Below are positions 1 to 8,021 of a stretch of DNA of 53,005 nucleotides, piece by piece. Source of the DNA: Defluviitaleaceae bacterium (GTDB lineage Bacteria > Bacillota > Clostridia > Lachnospirales > WQUN01). Made by a program: the position numbers and the translations under genes. The notes beneath the pieces are model-generated. The model was not told the DNA's origin. It ran no database searches and was given only the letters and a program-made list of their open reading frames with translations. The stretch lies in contig WQVC01000005.1 in NCBI GenBank assembly GCA_009781765.1, positions 1 through 53,005 of the forward strand, in the 5' to 3' direction. Position 1 is the stretch's first letter, and each line of letters starts with the position of its first letter.

Positions 1-711
1 ATTGAGTGGGGGCGGTTCAGACCACATGAACACCCCTTCTTTCCGGCCGGGACGGCAGTAGCCTTTATGCCGAGGCACGGAAGGACTTTACGACACCTTG
101 AGCTTATCGGGCAAATATGGTACGAGGGCAACATTTCATCTTTGGGAGTAGAAAGGTTCGGTTATGAAATCCGGCTGCCGGAGGTAATGTTTGGCACAGA
201 CCAGAACGTTCGGATACATCCTCCCCGTTTTTATGAAAGCATACGTGTAGGCATTTTGCTTCCCGTACCCGAGATTGACGACCGAGAATATCCGATTTTA
301 CCGACGCACTTACGGTTTGAAATCGGAAGTAAGGTTTATATTCATAACGGGGTGCAAAAGCAGCTTAACACTGCTCCGTTTATCAACGAGGAGACAGGGC
401 ATGTTATGCTTCCGGTGCTTGTTATAACAGAAGCACTGGGCTATTTTCACGATGTAGTCCACGTATTCGACAATCAATATTTTGCACTGGTGCTGAACCG
501 AACAGGCGATAGTGAATTTTATATACGGGATATTGACGAGCCGAGGAGGGGTATTAACAATATAGTGACTGTAAACGGTTGCCTGTTTGCCGCTCTGCAG
601 GGTGTCGCGTTAATCAGCTCTCAACATGAATACATCCGCCGCGACGGCAATTTTATTGATGTATGGGCTTCGCGGGAGGATGCCGCTGTTTGGCTTGAAG
701 CTCAAAATTAG
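1..711 (+). CDS. Stalk-domain protein, 5' truncated by window edge
   Basis: The frame is open from the first base of the window, so the start lies upstream; 236 residues are visible. The middle has the pattern of copper amine oxidase N-terminal-like (stalk) domains: a beta-strand segment, then TAPFINEETGHVMLPV and an EALGYF helix. It is a diverged paralogue of the lipoprotein encoded at 990-2048. Both share FFPAGT/YFPAGT, a GYE..L.EVM segment, PTHLRFE/PTYLRFE, TAPFI, an EALGYF/DAFGYF helix, and a C-terminal VW.S..DA...W motif. Such domains are common in exported clostridial proteins, often with peptidoglycan-related neighbours. By analogy with the paralogue it is probably exported and membrane-anchored, but its N terminus is not visible. 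Its function is unknown. It is followed after 30 bases by a family A repeat, as its paralogue is. Confidence 0.7.
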   Translation: MEWGRFRPHEHPFFPAGTAVAFMPRHGRTLRHLELIGQIWYEGNISSLGVERFGYEIRLPEVMFGTDQNVRIHPPRFYESIRVGILLPVPEIDDREYPILPTHLRFEIGSKVYIHNGVQKQLNTAPFINEETGHVMLPVLVITEALGYFHDVVHVFDNQYFALVLNRTGDSEFYIRDIDEPRRGINNIVTVNGCLFAALQGVALISSQHEYIRRDGNFIDVWASREDAAVWLEAQN

Positions 712-740
712 CCTCAGCACCACGACTCATACGCCTCGAC

Positions 741-880
741 ATCACCCCGACCGGATTATCGCGAACGTACTTGAGAAGCCCGTTCAGGCTTAGTCGGAAA
801 ACGCGCTGAAACCCGCGATTTCCCGACTCGCCTTCGCGGTTCTCAAGGGCGTTCGCTATATATAATTCAGTCGGGGTGAT
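741..880. repeat. Family A palindromic repeat, copy 1 (140 bp)
   Basis: The ends are inverted: ATCACCCCGAC at the left and GTCGGGGTGAT at the right, extending inward as an imperfect repeat of about 25 bases (GGATTAT..GCGAACG against CGTTCGCTATATATAAT). Inside, TTGAGAAGCC pairs with GGTTCTCAAG and the centre contains further pairing arms (AGTCGGAAA, TTTCCCGACT). It matches the copy at 2089-2228 almost base for base with equal length. No reading frame is present. It resembles a MITE-type or REP-type element. Confidence 0.85.
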
Positions 881-989
881 TTTTTATACATTTTAATTCA
901 CCTTCTCATGCGGAATTGCTCTGTTGTACAGAGGGCGGGCATTATATTTTAACCCCGATTAAAGTCAAAACAAGGGACGGGGGCAGTTT

Positions 990-2048
990 ATGCGGGGAAA
1001 GTTAAGGATATCGGTTTCGTTGCTTGCGGTTGCGCTGTGCGTAGTTTTCGGCGCAATGTTGACGGGGTGTTACGACTCAGCATACACCCCTGAAGAGGAG
1101 GACGATGAACAAGTAATTTATGAACCTGTGCATTATGAGCCTTATGAAGATGTTTGCGAGAAACAAAAACCCGAACCCACGCCTTCGCCGCCCACCGAGC
1201 CATCGTTTGAAGTTGTGTATGAAATTAAAGTCGAATCACGCACCCCGGGTAACCCGCCGGGAAGGTTTGTATTTTCTAACGAGCCGGTAGCAGCGGAAGA
1301 AGCCGGAAGCACTCACTTTAGGCGGTACACTAAGCACTACTTTCCCGCAGGTACAGTCTTTGCATTTATATCCGACAGCGATGATACTTTGCGAGAGGTG
1401 TACTTTTCTACGCACGTGCATTGCTCCGGGATTAACGTTCCTGTATCTTTGGTGATGTATGGTTACGAATTTCATTTGACGGAAGTGATGATGGGCTTTA
1501 CTGCTGATATTCGTGTAATCGCTTCTTCGTATGAGAGCATTCATATAGGCGTTTATCATCCGCCGTGGGAATATTTATTTCCGCCCCGCGACGAGGCAAT
1601 TCCTCCAACGTATTTGCGATTCGAGCTTAACAGTATAACCTATACGCTCAACGAAGAACCTCGCGAACTTGTCACTGCCCCCTTTATTGACGACGACACC
1701 GGTTTGATAATGTTGCCGGCGCAGGCTTTAGCGGACGCATTCGGATATTTCGTTGAGGTTTTGGAGTTTGGATTCAGGAAGCCTGTAGCAGTCTTTTATT
1801 GTGAACCGAGAGGCGGGACATTCCTGATGGATTTAAATTTGATTGACGGCAGAACCGACCCGATTACATTGGTACGTAACCCGGATGTTTCCCTTATAGG
1901 GGAATGCCTTTTCGTTTCGGTTTTTGCCCTGAGGGGAACGACTGCACACAACAGAACTATGTTCGGTTATGTTCGCTTCATAGGTGACGGTATTTATGTA
2001 TGGGAATCGGAGGACGCCGCGCGGGAGTGGCAACGCCTGATGAATTAG
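990..2048 (+). CDS. Stalk-domain lipoprotein
   Basis: 352 residues. The N terminus is a lipoprotein signal: MRGK, a hydrophobic stretch, then a lipobox LTGC with the acceptor cysteine at about residue 27. A glutamate-rich and proline-rich linker follows (residues 35-70). Residues 205-270 carry a copper amine oxidase N-terminal-like (stalk) domain: PTYLRFELNSITYTLNEEP, TAPFIDDDTGLIMLPAQ, DAFGYF. The protein is expected on the outer face of the cytoplasmic membrane. The upstream gene is a paralogue, so this is probably a tandem duplication that included the following repeat. A purine-rich stretch (GGGACGGGGGC) precedes the ATG at a slightly long spacing. The specific function is unknown. Confidence 0.75.
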   Translation: MRGKLRISVSLLAVALCVVFGAMLTGCYDSAYTPEEEDDEQVIYEPVHYEPYEDVCEKQKPEPTPSPPTEPSFEVVYEIKVESRTPGNPPGRFVFSNEPVAAEEAGSTHFRRYTKHYFPAGTVFAFISDSDDTLREVYFSTHVHCSGINVPVSLVMYGYEFHLTEVMMGFTADIRVIASSYESIHIGVYHPPWEYLFPPRDEAIPPTYLRFELNSITYTLNEEPRELVTAPFIDDDTGLIMLPAQALADAFGYFVEVLEFGFRKPVAVFYCEPRGGTFLMDLNLIDGRTDPITLVRNPDVSLIGECLFVSVFALRGTTAHNRTMFGYVRFIGDGIYVWESEDAAREWQRLMN

Positions 2049-2088
2049 AGCATTGCTTTATGCGACAACACAACTCATGCACCACAAC

Positions 2089-2228
2089 ATCACCCCGACC
2101 GGATTATCGCGAACGTACTTAAGAAGCCCGTTCAGGCTTAGTCGGAAAACGCGCTGAAACCCGCGATTTCCCGACTCGCCTTCACGGTTCTCAAGGGCGT
2201 TCGCTATATATAATTCAGTCGGGGTGAT
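2089..2228. repeat. Family A palindromic repeat, copy 2 (140 bp)
   Basis: Same length and almost the same sequence as 741-880, with the same ATCACCCCGAC/GTCGGGGTGAT ends. The flanking bases upstream (ACxACTCATxC...ACATCACC) are also partly shared. Its right end overlaps the 3' end of the minus-strand ppk gene and supplies that gene's last codons (NHPD) and TGA stop. Confidence 0.85.
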
Positions 2229-4251
2229 TTTTTATTCTGAGATTTATTGAAGCCCTGCGATGATGCTCAAGCTGCGAATGCACGGGATTCCCTCGGCGCG
2301 AAACGCGGGTGTACGTTCCGTCGGGGGCGGCGAGGCGGCGTTTTACGTTGTCGGAGAGCGACATTTCGACGGATGAAATTATTTCTTCCCTGAGGGTTTC
2401 GTCTTCAACGGGGAACATTATTTCAACGCGGCGATTTAAATTTCGCTCCATTAAGTCCGCACTGGAGAGGTATACGGCTTTTTTGCCGCCGTTTTCGAAA
2501 ATATAAACGCGGCTGTGTTCGAGATGCCGGTCGATTATGCTCGACACGAAAATATTTTCGCTTACGCCGGGTATGCCGGGCTTGAGGCAGCAAATTCCGC
2601 GCACGAGAAGGCGAATTTTTACGCCCGCTTCGGATGCGCGATACAGGTGACGAATCATTTCGATGTCGGTGAGGGAGTTCATTTTTGCCGTAATTGCGGA
2701 GGGCTTTCCCTTGGCGGCATTTTTGATTTCGTTTTCGATGAGGCGGGTTATTTCCGGGCGGAGCGTTGCCGGCGCAACAAAAAATTTTTCCCATTCGGTT
2801 ATTTTTGAATAGCCGGTGAGCAGGTTGAATAATTGGGTGGTGTCTTGGCCGAAACTGTCGCGGCAAGTGAACAGCCCGAAATCGGTGTAAATTTTCGCGG
2901 TTGATTCGTTGTAATTGCCGGTGCTGAGATGCATGTAGCGACGAATTGCGTCATCTTCCTGCCGCACAACGAGGCAAACTTTGCAGTGCGTTTTAAGTCC
3001 GGACAGTCCGTAAATCACATGAATGCCCGATTTTTCCATCAATTTCGCCCAGTGAATGTTGTTTTCTTCGTCGAAGCGGGCTTTCAGCTCAACCAAAACG
3101 CTGACTTGTTTGCCGTTTTCCGCCGCTTTAATCAGCGCGTGAATTACCGGCGATTTTCCGCTTACGCGGTACAGCGTTTGCTTGATTGCCAAAACGTGCG
3201 GGTCGGCGGCGGCTTCCTGTACAAAGCGAATAACGGGGCTGAACGACATGTACGGGTGATGCACGAGAATATCTTTTTCGCGAATGACTTCGAACATGCT
3301 CTCGACGCCTTCGAACGCGGCGACGGGCTTGGGCTTAACGGGCGCGTGCCGCAGATGCGCAAATTCCGGCGCGATTGCAAAGCCGAACCACGCCGATAAA
3401 TCCGGTGCGCCGTTAATTATAAATGAATGTTCGTCGGAAAGTTCGAGGGCGTTTTCGAGAAGCAACGTTGCATTCTTGCTTAATTTTTGCGATTTTTCGA
3501 TACGAACGGGTTCGCCCCAACGTCGCCCGCGAAGAGAACGCGCCATTTCGTCAAGCAAATCTTCGATGTCTTCGTCGGAGATATCAATATCTGCGTTTCG
3601 CGTAACGCGAACAAGGGACGTACGCAAAACCGTATGCCCGTGAAAAAGTTTATTTATGTGCGCGATAATTATATTTTCGAGCAGGATGTACGAGAATTCT
3701 CCGGGTAATTTTACTATGCGCGGAACAACCGTAGGCACTTGCACAAATGCGTATTTCGCGCCGGCGAGTTCGGCGAAAATATTTACGGTACGGCTGTTTA
3801 TTGCCGGAAACGGACGCCCCCGGTCGATTGCCATCGGCGTAAGAACCTGATAAATCACGTCGTTGAAGTAGTCGTCGCTGAATTTTTTTTGCTCGTCGTT
3901 GAGAGCGTCGTAAGTTAAAAAAAATATGCCTTCCTTTTTCATGGCCGGCAAAATGCTGCGCGTGAAACATGCATACTGCTTCGCCACCATTTCGCGTACA
4001 CGGTTCAAAACCGCCGAAAGCTGTTCGCGCGGGGTTTGCCCGGATGCGTCGGGCGTTTCGATTTCGCTGAACATCAGCGACGACACCCGCACCATAAAAA
4101 ATTCGTCCAAATTAGATGCGGAAATCGCCAAAAATTTCAGCCGCTCCATAAGCGGATTTGTTTTGTCGGCCGCTTCCTCAAGAACACGCTCGTTAAATTC
4201 AAGCCAGCTTAACTCGCGATTGTTGTACAAGGATGCATCGTCAAGGTTCAT
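2215..4251 (-). CDS. ppk1: Polyphosphate kinase 1
   Basis: 678 residues, the normal length for Ppk1, which reversibly makes inorganic polyphosphate from ATP. The N terminus NNRELSWLEFNERVLEEA and ISASNLDEFFMVRVSSL is diagnostic. The phospholipase-D-like catalytic half contains the HxK-type motif THCKVCLV (His422, the expected phosphorylated histidine), HLSTGNYNESTAKIYTD at about 441-457, and DRHLEHSRVYIF (second conserved His579). It is translationally coupled to the upstream methyltransferase by an ATGA overlap. The final residues NHPD and the stop codon are encoded by the inverted end of a family A repeat, so the native C terminus has been rewritten by the repeat. Confidence 0.95.
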   Translation of the reverse strand: MNLDDASLYNNRELSWLEFNERVLEEAADKTNPLMERLKFLAISASNLDEFFMVRVSSLMFSEIETPDASGQTPREQLSAVLNRVREMVAKQYACFTRSILPAMKKEGIFFLTYDALNDEQKKFSDDYFNDVIYQVLTPMAIDRGRPFPAINSRTVNIFAELAGAKYAFVQVPTVVPRIVKLPGEFSYILLENIIIAHINKLFHGHTVLRTSLVRVTRNADIDISDEDIEDLLDEMARSLRGRRWGEPVRIEKSQKLSKNATLLLENALELSDEHSFIINGAPDLSAWFGFAIAPEFAHLRHAPVKPKPVAAFEGVESMFEVIREKDILVHHPYMSFSPVIRFVQEAAADPHVLAIKQTLYRVSGKSPVIHALIKAAENGKQVSVLVELKARFDEENNIHWAKLMEKSGIHVIYGLSGLKTHCKVCLVVRQEDDAIRRYMHLSTGNYNESTAKIYTDFGLFTCRDSFGQDTTQLFNLLTGYSKITEWEKFFVAPATLRPEITRLIENEIKNAAKGKPSAITAKMNSLTDIEMIRHLYRASEAGVKIRLLVRGICCLKPGIPGVSENIFVSSIIDRHLEHSRVYIFENGGKKAVYLSSADLMERNLNRRVEIMFPVEDETLREEIISSVEMSLSDNVKRRLAAPDGTYTRVSRRGNPVHSQLEHHRRASINLRIKNHPD

Positions 4252-5069
4252 TGCGTTGCCTCCTTTGCAAAAACTACGAAAACCACACGTTCGCAGTCGG
4301 GTGCGGGTGCATTTTTGCTGTAGCCGTCAAAAATTTCCGCCGACGCGAACCCCGCTTCCGTAAGAAGTTGTTGCACGATTTCCGCCGAAAACGCTCGTTG
4401 GCGGTGGATTTCTTCGAACGGCTCGTTGCGGGGTTCGTTGCCGCTGTCGTCGTTGAAAAAAATTACGCGGCATTCGTTAATTTTCGTTTTCGGGTTGTAA
4501 TTGTTTTGCCATTCGTATTTTTCGCCGCCGCCGTCGCCTTCGAAAATTTTATTGCCCATGTTTTCGAATTTTGCTTCCGTGTTCATGTCGAAAATGAAAA
4601 TTCCGCCGGGGTTCAAAAACAGGCGCACACGCTTGAACGTCGCAAGCAAATCTGCCTCGCTTAAAAGATAATTCAGCCCGTCGCAAACGCAAACCGCTGC
4701 GTCGATTGTTCCGTAGAGATTTAATTTGCGCATGTCTTGTGCGAGAAATAAAATTTGCAGGTTTTCGGCTTTGCGCGACGCCTCGGCGAGCATATCCCCC
4801 GACGCATCTGCGCCGATTAAATCGTAGCCGGCCTTCGCAAGCCGAATTGCGATATTTCCGGTTCCGCACGCAAGGTCGAGCACCAAAAAATTTGCCTTGC
4901 AGATGCGTAATTTTTTTTCGTTTTCGTGCAAACATGCAGGTTGCGCAACATCGGGTTTTGATTTCGCAAATGCGCGCTGCAAAAGCAGTTCGTCTATGTA
5001 TTCCGCCCATGAATCATAGGGCGTTTCCGCCATAAGTGCGTCATACACTCGCGCAAAATTTTTATACAT
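4248..5069 (-). CDS. Class I SAM-dependent methyltransferase
   Basis: 273 residues. The SAM-binding motif I is VLDLACGTGNIAIRLAKAG (about residues 73-91), followed by an acidic residue at the end of strand 2 (IGADAS) and the motif DAAVCVCDGLNYLLSE, so the fold is a Rossmann-type methyltransferase. The opening MYKNFARVYDALMAETPYDSWAEYI is typical of the clostridial family annotated simply as class I SAM-dependent methyltransferase. The substrate is unknown. Its stop codon overlaps the ppk start (ATGA), so the two are probably co-translated. A family B repeat remnant begins about 20 bases upstream of the start. Confidence 0.85.
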   Translation of the reverse strand: MYKNFARVYDALMAETPYDSWAEYIDELLLQRAFAKSKPDVAQPACLHENEKKLRICKANFLVLDLACGTGNIAIRLAKAGYDLIGADASGDMLAEASRKAENLQILFLAQDMRKLNLYGTIDAAVCVCDGLNYLLSEADLLATFKRVRLFLNPGGIFIFDMNTEAKFENMGNKIFEGDGGGEKYEWQNNYNPKTKINECRVIFFNDDSGNEPRNEPFEEIHRQRAFSAEIVQQLLTEAGFASAEIFDGYSKNAPAPDCERVVFVVFAKEATQ

Positions 5070-5086
5070 CGGAATCTTCCTTTCGG

Positions 5087-5146
5087 GAGAGTAAAATTAT
5101 CCGTTCGCATACGCTCGTTCGCAGCTCACGGCATTTTTCAACTCTC
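5087..5146. repeat. Family B repeat, internally deleted copy
   Basis: A 60-bp version with both outer ends (GAGAGT...ACTCTC) and the arms CCGTTCGCATACGCTCGTTC and GCAGCTCACGGCATTTTTCAAC, but without the central hairpin seen in full copies (8136-8236, 15895-16003). On the minus strand it overlaps the end of the small gene at 5138-5299 and gives its last residues and stop (GAG AGT TGA). Confidence 0.75.
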
Positions 5147-5299
5147 TTTTTGAGTGCGTTTTCTTCGCGCCAAAATACCGCCGATTCGTCCGGTTTCTTT
5201 GGCGGTGAGGCTCTTCCAGCCGGTCGCGCTTATTTTGTCCGTAAGACCCAACTCTTCTGCAATTTCCGTTTTCATTATATCATGTTCCGATTTTTTCAT
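5138..5299 (-). CDS. Small spore-protein-like protein (53 aa)
   Basis: A 53-residue frame starts at ATG with a strong ribosome-binding site (GGAGGTGC) upstream. The protein has the features EIAEELGLTDKI, GWKSLTAKETGRIGGILARR and a basic tail. This layout (an E-[IV]-A protease-like site, GW, and a GRIGG near the C terminus) resembles short clostridial proteins of the alpha/beta small acid-soluble spore protein class, which coat spore DNA. Its codons have clear coding character, and its stop codon lies in the family B remnant at 5087-5146. The family assignment is by recognition only; a small unrelated basic protein is the alternative. Confidence 0.6.
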   Translation of the reverse strand: MKKSEHDIMKTEIAEELGLTDKISATGWKSLTAKETGRIGGILARRKRTQKES

Positions 5300-5334
5300 A
5301 AAAAATGCACCTCCGAATATTTCTGTTTTTTATA

Positions 5335-5438
5335 GAGAGTGTTGAAAAATAGCTTGAGGGTACGGGCAAAGAACGCCCGCACCCTTCAGGTCATTTTCCG
5401 AGATGCGGCATATGCGAAAGCGTAATTTTTCAACACTC
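5335..5438. repeat. Family B-prime palindromic repeat
   Basis: Ends GAGAGTGTTGAAAAAT and ATTTTTCAACACTC are inverted copies. The interior differs from family B proper: it has TCATTTTCCGAGATGCGGCATATGCGAAAGC (here split by position) and an inner hairpin GGGTACGGGC...GCCCGCACCC. The outer third matches the element at 27206-27314 in the opposite orientation. It occupies the gap between the spore-protein-like gene and the next plus-strand gene. Confidence 0.8.
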
Positions 5439-5548
5439 GCTTTAACTCTCTCTTTCCATTGTTTCAAAGTTGCGGAAATTTTATACATGCGATATTATTA
5501 GCGGTGCGGATTCGCATTTGAAGTCTGTTTTCGCAAAGGAGTGGTGAA

Positions 5549-6364
5549 TTGAATACAGAAAAAAATCCTAAAATTCGCGTCGCCACATCCGACCCGAGCT
5601 TGAAAGACAAAATAAAAATCAACCTTACGGGCGATATTGATACAATTCATTGGTCGATACGGTTTAATATTCCCCTCGACGAAACCTCGGTAAACGACAA
5701 AACGATGGAAGTAACCGACACCGACGGCTATGTTATGCGCACCGAAATCACCTACGTACACGGAAGCAACAGCATAACCATTTCGCCGCTCGATTCCTAC
5801 GAAGAACAGCGATTTTATCTGCTGAAAATATCAAAAAAAGTGCGGTCGGCAAAAGGGCAGCATTTGAAAAGCGAAATAAATATCTTGTTCAAGCTGTATC
5901 AGGGCAAAATGGCCGCAACAAAAACCGTCAAGCAAGATATTCCCGTGCCGAAATCGCGCCCGCGCCCGCGAAATTACGACGACCTGCAACCCCTGCGCGT
6001 TCATAACGATTTGGATAATTACGTCGATAATTTGGAACATCGTTCGCGCCTGTCGCTCGACGCAAACGGAATAAACCCCGTTGTGGGAATTTTGGGCTTC
6101 TTGGGAGTAGTCGGCGGAATTATTGCGGGAAGCCTGCCGGTAATGGTGGTTTCGGCGATTCTTTGTGTGCTTGGTGCGCTGCACATTATTTTGCAGTGGC
6201 AAAATAAAAATTTTCGTGCTAAAATGCATTACAACAAAGGAGTTAAGCATTTTAACAAGATGCAATATCAACTCGCAAAAGCCGCATTTCAGCAATCTTT
6301 GAGCGTAAACCCGGCATACGAAAACGCAAAATACGGCTTGGAAAGAGTTAAGGTATACAAGTAA
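5549..6364 (+). CDS. Ig-like/TPR membrane protein
   Basis: 271 residues, starting at a TTG seven bases after AAAGGAG. Residues about 25-115 look like a bacterial Ig-like domain of the SbsA type (FNIPLDETSVNDKTMEV, then a strand-rich region ending in RFYLLKISKKVRSAKG). A basic, proline-rich linker follows. A hydrophobic hairpin with two membrane segments lies at about 178-218 (VVGILGFLGVVGGIIAG, VMVVSAILCVLGALHIIL). The C-terminal 45 residues match a TPR unit (HYNKGVKHFNKMQYQLAKAAFQQSLSVNPAYENAKYGL). Both soluble parts may face the same side of the membrane. A protein-protein scaffold role is inferred; the exact function is unknown. Confidence 0.65.
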   Translation: MNTEKNPKIRVATSDPSLKDKIKINLTGDIDTIHWSIRFNIPLDETSVNDKTMEVTDTDGYVMRTEITYVHGSNSITISPLDSYEEQRFYLLKISKKVRSAKGQHLKSEINILFKLYQGKMAATKTVKQDIPVPKSRPRPRNYDDLQPLRVHNDLDNYVDNLEHRSRLSLDANGINPVVGILGFLGVVGGIIAGSLPVMVVSAILCVLGALHIILQWQNKNFRAKMHYNKGVKHFNKMQYQLAKAAFQQSLSVNPAYENAKYGLERVKVYK

Positions 6365-6407
6365 CGCGAATCAAGATGTAAGCAATAACCACTCAGGAGG
6401 GGTATTT

Positions 6408-7313
6408 ATGGATTTATTAACACGTTCAGACTTTGACGGGTTGGCGTGCGCGGTTCTTTTGCGCGAAATCGGGCTTATCGGCAAATGGCGTTTCGTCCAT
6501 CCCAAAGATTTGCAAGACGGTCACGTGCGCGTTACGGCAAACGACATTTTGGCAAACGTGCCGTACGTTGCCGGTTGCGGCATGTGGTTCGATCACCACA
6601 CAAGCGAATGGGAACGCATCGGCAAGCCGGAAGGGTTTGTCGGCTCGCTTCGCAAAATGGACAGCGCGGCTCGTGTAGTGTACGATTACTTCAAAGACCG
6701 CTACGACATCGAAAAATTCGAACCGATGCTTACCGAGGTTGATAAAGTTGACTCCGGCCGCCTTACCGCCGACGATATTTTAAACCCGAAGGGTTGGGTA
6801 CTGTTGGGCTTCCTTTCCGACCCGCGAACGGGCTTGGGGCGTTTCCGCGAGTTCCGCATCAGCAACTACAGCCTGATGGAGGAACTCATCGACCTTTGCC
6901 GCACAAAACCCATCGAAGAAATTTTGGCGCATCCCGACGTAAACGAGCGCGTTGAACTTTATTACGAACAAGCCGCCCTGTTCAAAGAGATGCTTAAAAA
7001 ACACACAACGGTTAAAGGCAACGTAATTATCACCGACCTTCGCGGTGCGGAAACAATAAACGCGGGCAATCGCTTCCTTATATACAGCCTCTTCCCCGAG
7101 CAAAACATGTCTATGTGGGTAGTTGACGGCAAAAACAAAGAAAACTGCTCTATCGCCTGCGGCTACAGCATTTTGAATCGTACATCCGTCGTTGACGTCG
7201 GCTCGGTGCTTTTGAGCTACGGCGGCGGCGGTCACAGGCAAGTGGGAACATGCCAAATACCTTACGCCGATGCCGACCGCGTAATCGCAGAACTCAGCGA
7301 GAAATTACAATAG
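6408..7313 (+). CDS. DHH-family phosphoesterase
   Basis: 301 residues, with a GGAGGGG ribosome-binding site before the ATG. The family motif order is present: an N-terminal SDFDGLACA, a WFDHHTSEW segment carrying the DHH signature (about residues 63-71), an acidic EVDKVDSGRL motif, and a C-terminal DHHA1-type GGGGHRQVGTC. These proteins are manganese-dependent phosphodiesterases or phosphatases acting on short RNAs, nucleotides or polyphosphate. This member is closer to the short exopolyphosphatase-like proteins than to RecJ. The nearby ppk1 makes a polyphosphate role tempting, but they are on opposite strands and nothing in the sequence shows a link. Confidence 0.85.
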   Translation: MDLLTRSDFDGLACAVLLREIGLIGKWRFVHPKDLQDGHVRVTANDILANVPYVAGCGMWFDHHTSEWERIGKPEGFVGSLRKMDSAARVVYDYFKDRYDIEKFEPMLTEVDKVDSGRLTADDILNPKGWVLLGFLSDPRTGLGRFREFRISNYSLMEELIDLCRTKPIEEILAHPDVNERVELYYEQAALFKEMLKKHTTVKGNVIITDLRGAETINAGNRFLIYSLFPEQNMSMWVVDGKNKENCSIACGYSILNRTSVVDVGSVLLSYGGGGHRQVGTCQIPYADADRVIAELSEKLQ

Positions 7314-7416
7314 GCAACTTCTTGCGTGATTCGGGAATTTTCGAGGGGTCAGCGCAAGAAGTCCGACGGAGCACTTTCAGCGAAGCCGAACACATTATTT
7401 GAAAAGGACTGATAAC

Positions 7417-7608
7417 ATGCATATCAAAACAATTTTCTCCGGAAATTTTGACAAAAAGCACATCAACTGCGGCGAATGCCAAACTTCGTGCCAATCTGCC
7501 TGCAAAACTTCCTGCACAATCGCGAACCAAAATTGCGAGCATCCGGATTCCCTGCAAAACAAAAAATCCGCTCGCGTAAACAGGATTTTTCGCGAAAAAA
7601 CCGCGTAG
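7417..7608 (+). CDS. scfA: SCIFF (six-cysteine) ribosomal peptide precursor
   Basis: The core CGECQTSCQSACKTSCTIAN has the hallmark spacing of the SCIFF (six cysteines in forty-five residues) peptide, a substrate for thioether cross-linking by a radical SAM enzyme. A further cysteine follows (NQNC), giving the six. The ATG at 7417 is preferred over the in-frame TTG at 7399 because AAAAGG sits nine bases before it. The encoded 63-residue peptide is longer than the usual precursor: a basic tail of about 22 residues (HPDSLQNKKSARVNRIFREK) follows the cysteine region. The maturase is two genes downstream. Confidence 0.9.
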   Translation: MHIKTIFSGNFDKKHINCGECQTSCQSACKTSCTIANQNCEHPDSLQNKKSARVNRIFREKTA

Positions 7609-7611
7609 CTT

Positions 7612-8019
7612 ATGAAAAAGCGAATCGTACGATGCAAAATCTGCCAAGAAATGTACGAGTTTGAAAAAGGATTTCCTCCGCCGTGCTGCCCTAAGTGCAA
7701 GGTGGTTCGTGATGAGAGATTTCAAAAAGTTCGCGAACTTATAAAGCGGATGCCCGGCATTACCGCGCTTGAAGTTCATGTAATTACCGGCGTTCCTCTT
7801 GAGATGATTATGCAATTCGTGCGGGACGGCGACATCGAAGCAATCCCGATTGCGTCCGAGAAAGATATGACTCTCGACGAACGCATCGGCATGATGGTGA
7901 AAAAGGCGAAAGAGAAAAAAGCCATCCTATATGACGCGCTCGTCGAGGACGGCGGCACGATTGACGGCTTAAATGCCGAGGAAAAAGACGTACTTATTAA
8001 CTGGCTTTTCAAGGAGTAG
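7612..8019 (+). CDS. Zinc-ribbon/helix-turn-helix protein (YvyF-like)
   Basis: 135 residues, beginning three bases after the SCIFF stop. The N terminus has two CxxC knuckles (CKICQEMYEF and CCPKCK), consistent with a zinc ribbon. The middle (ITALEVHVITGVPLEMIMQFVRDGDIEAIPI) looks like a MerR-type helix-turn-helix as in the flagellar-region protein YvyF/TIGR03826. The C-terminal third is charged and helical. No ribosome-binding site is visible, so coupling to SCIFF translation is likely. It lies between the SCIFF peptide and its maturase. A regulatory role is inferred from the fold only. Confidence 0.6.
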   Translation: MKKRIVRCKICQEMYEFEKGFPPPCCPKCKVVRDERFQKVRELIKRMPGITALEVHVITGVPLEMIMQFVRDGDIEAIPIASEKDMTLDERIGMMVKKAKEKKAILYDALVEDGGTIDGLNAEEKDVLINWLFKE

Positions 8020-8021
8020 TT

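Noticed and set aside
2929-3399. Long plus-strand frame opposite ppk
   Set aside because: It is a shadow of the conserved ppk coding sequence and has no ribosome-binding site or recognisable domain.
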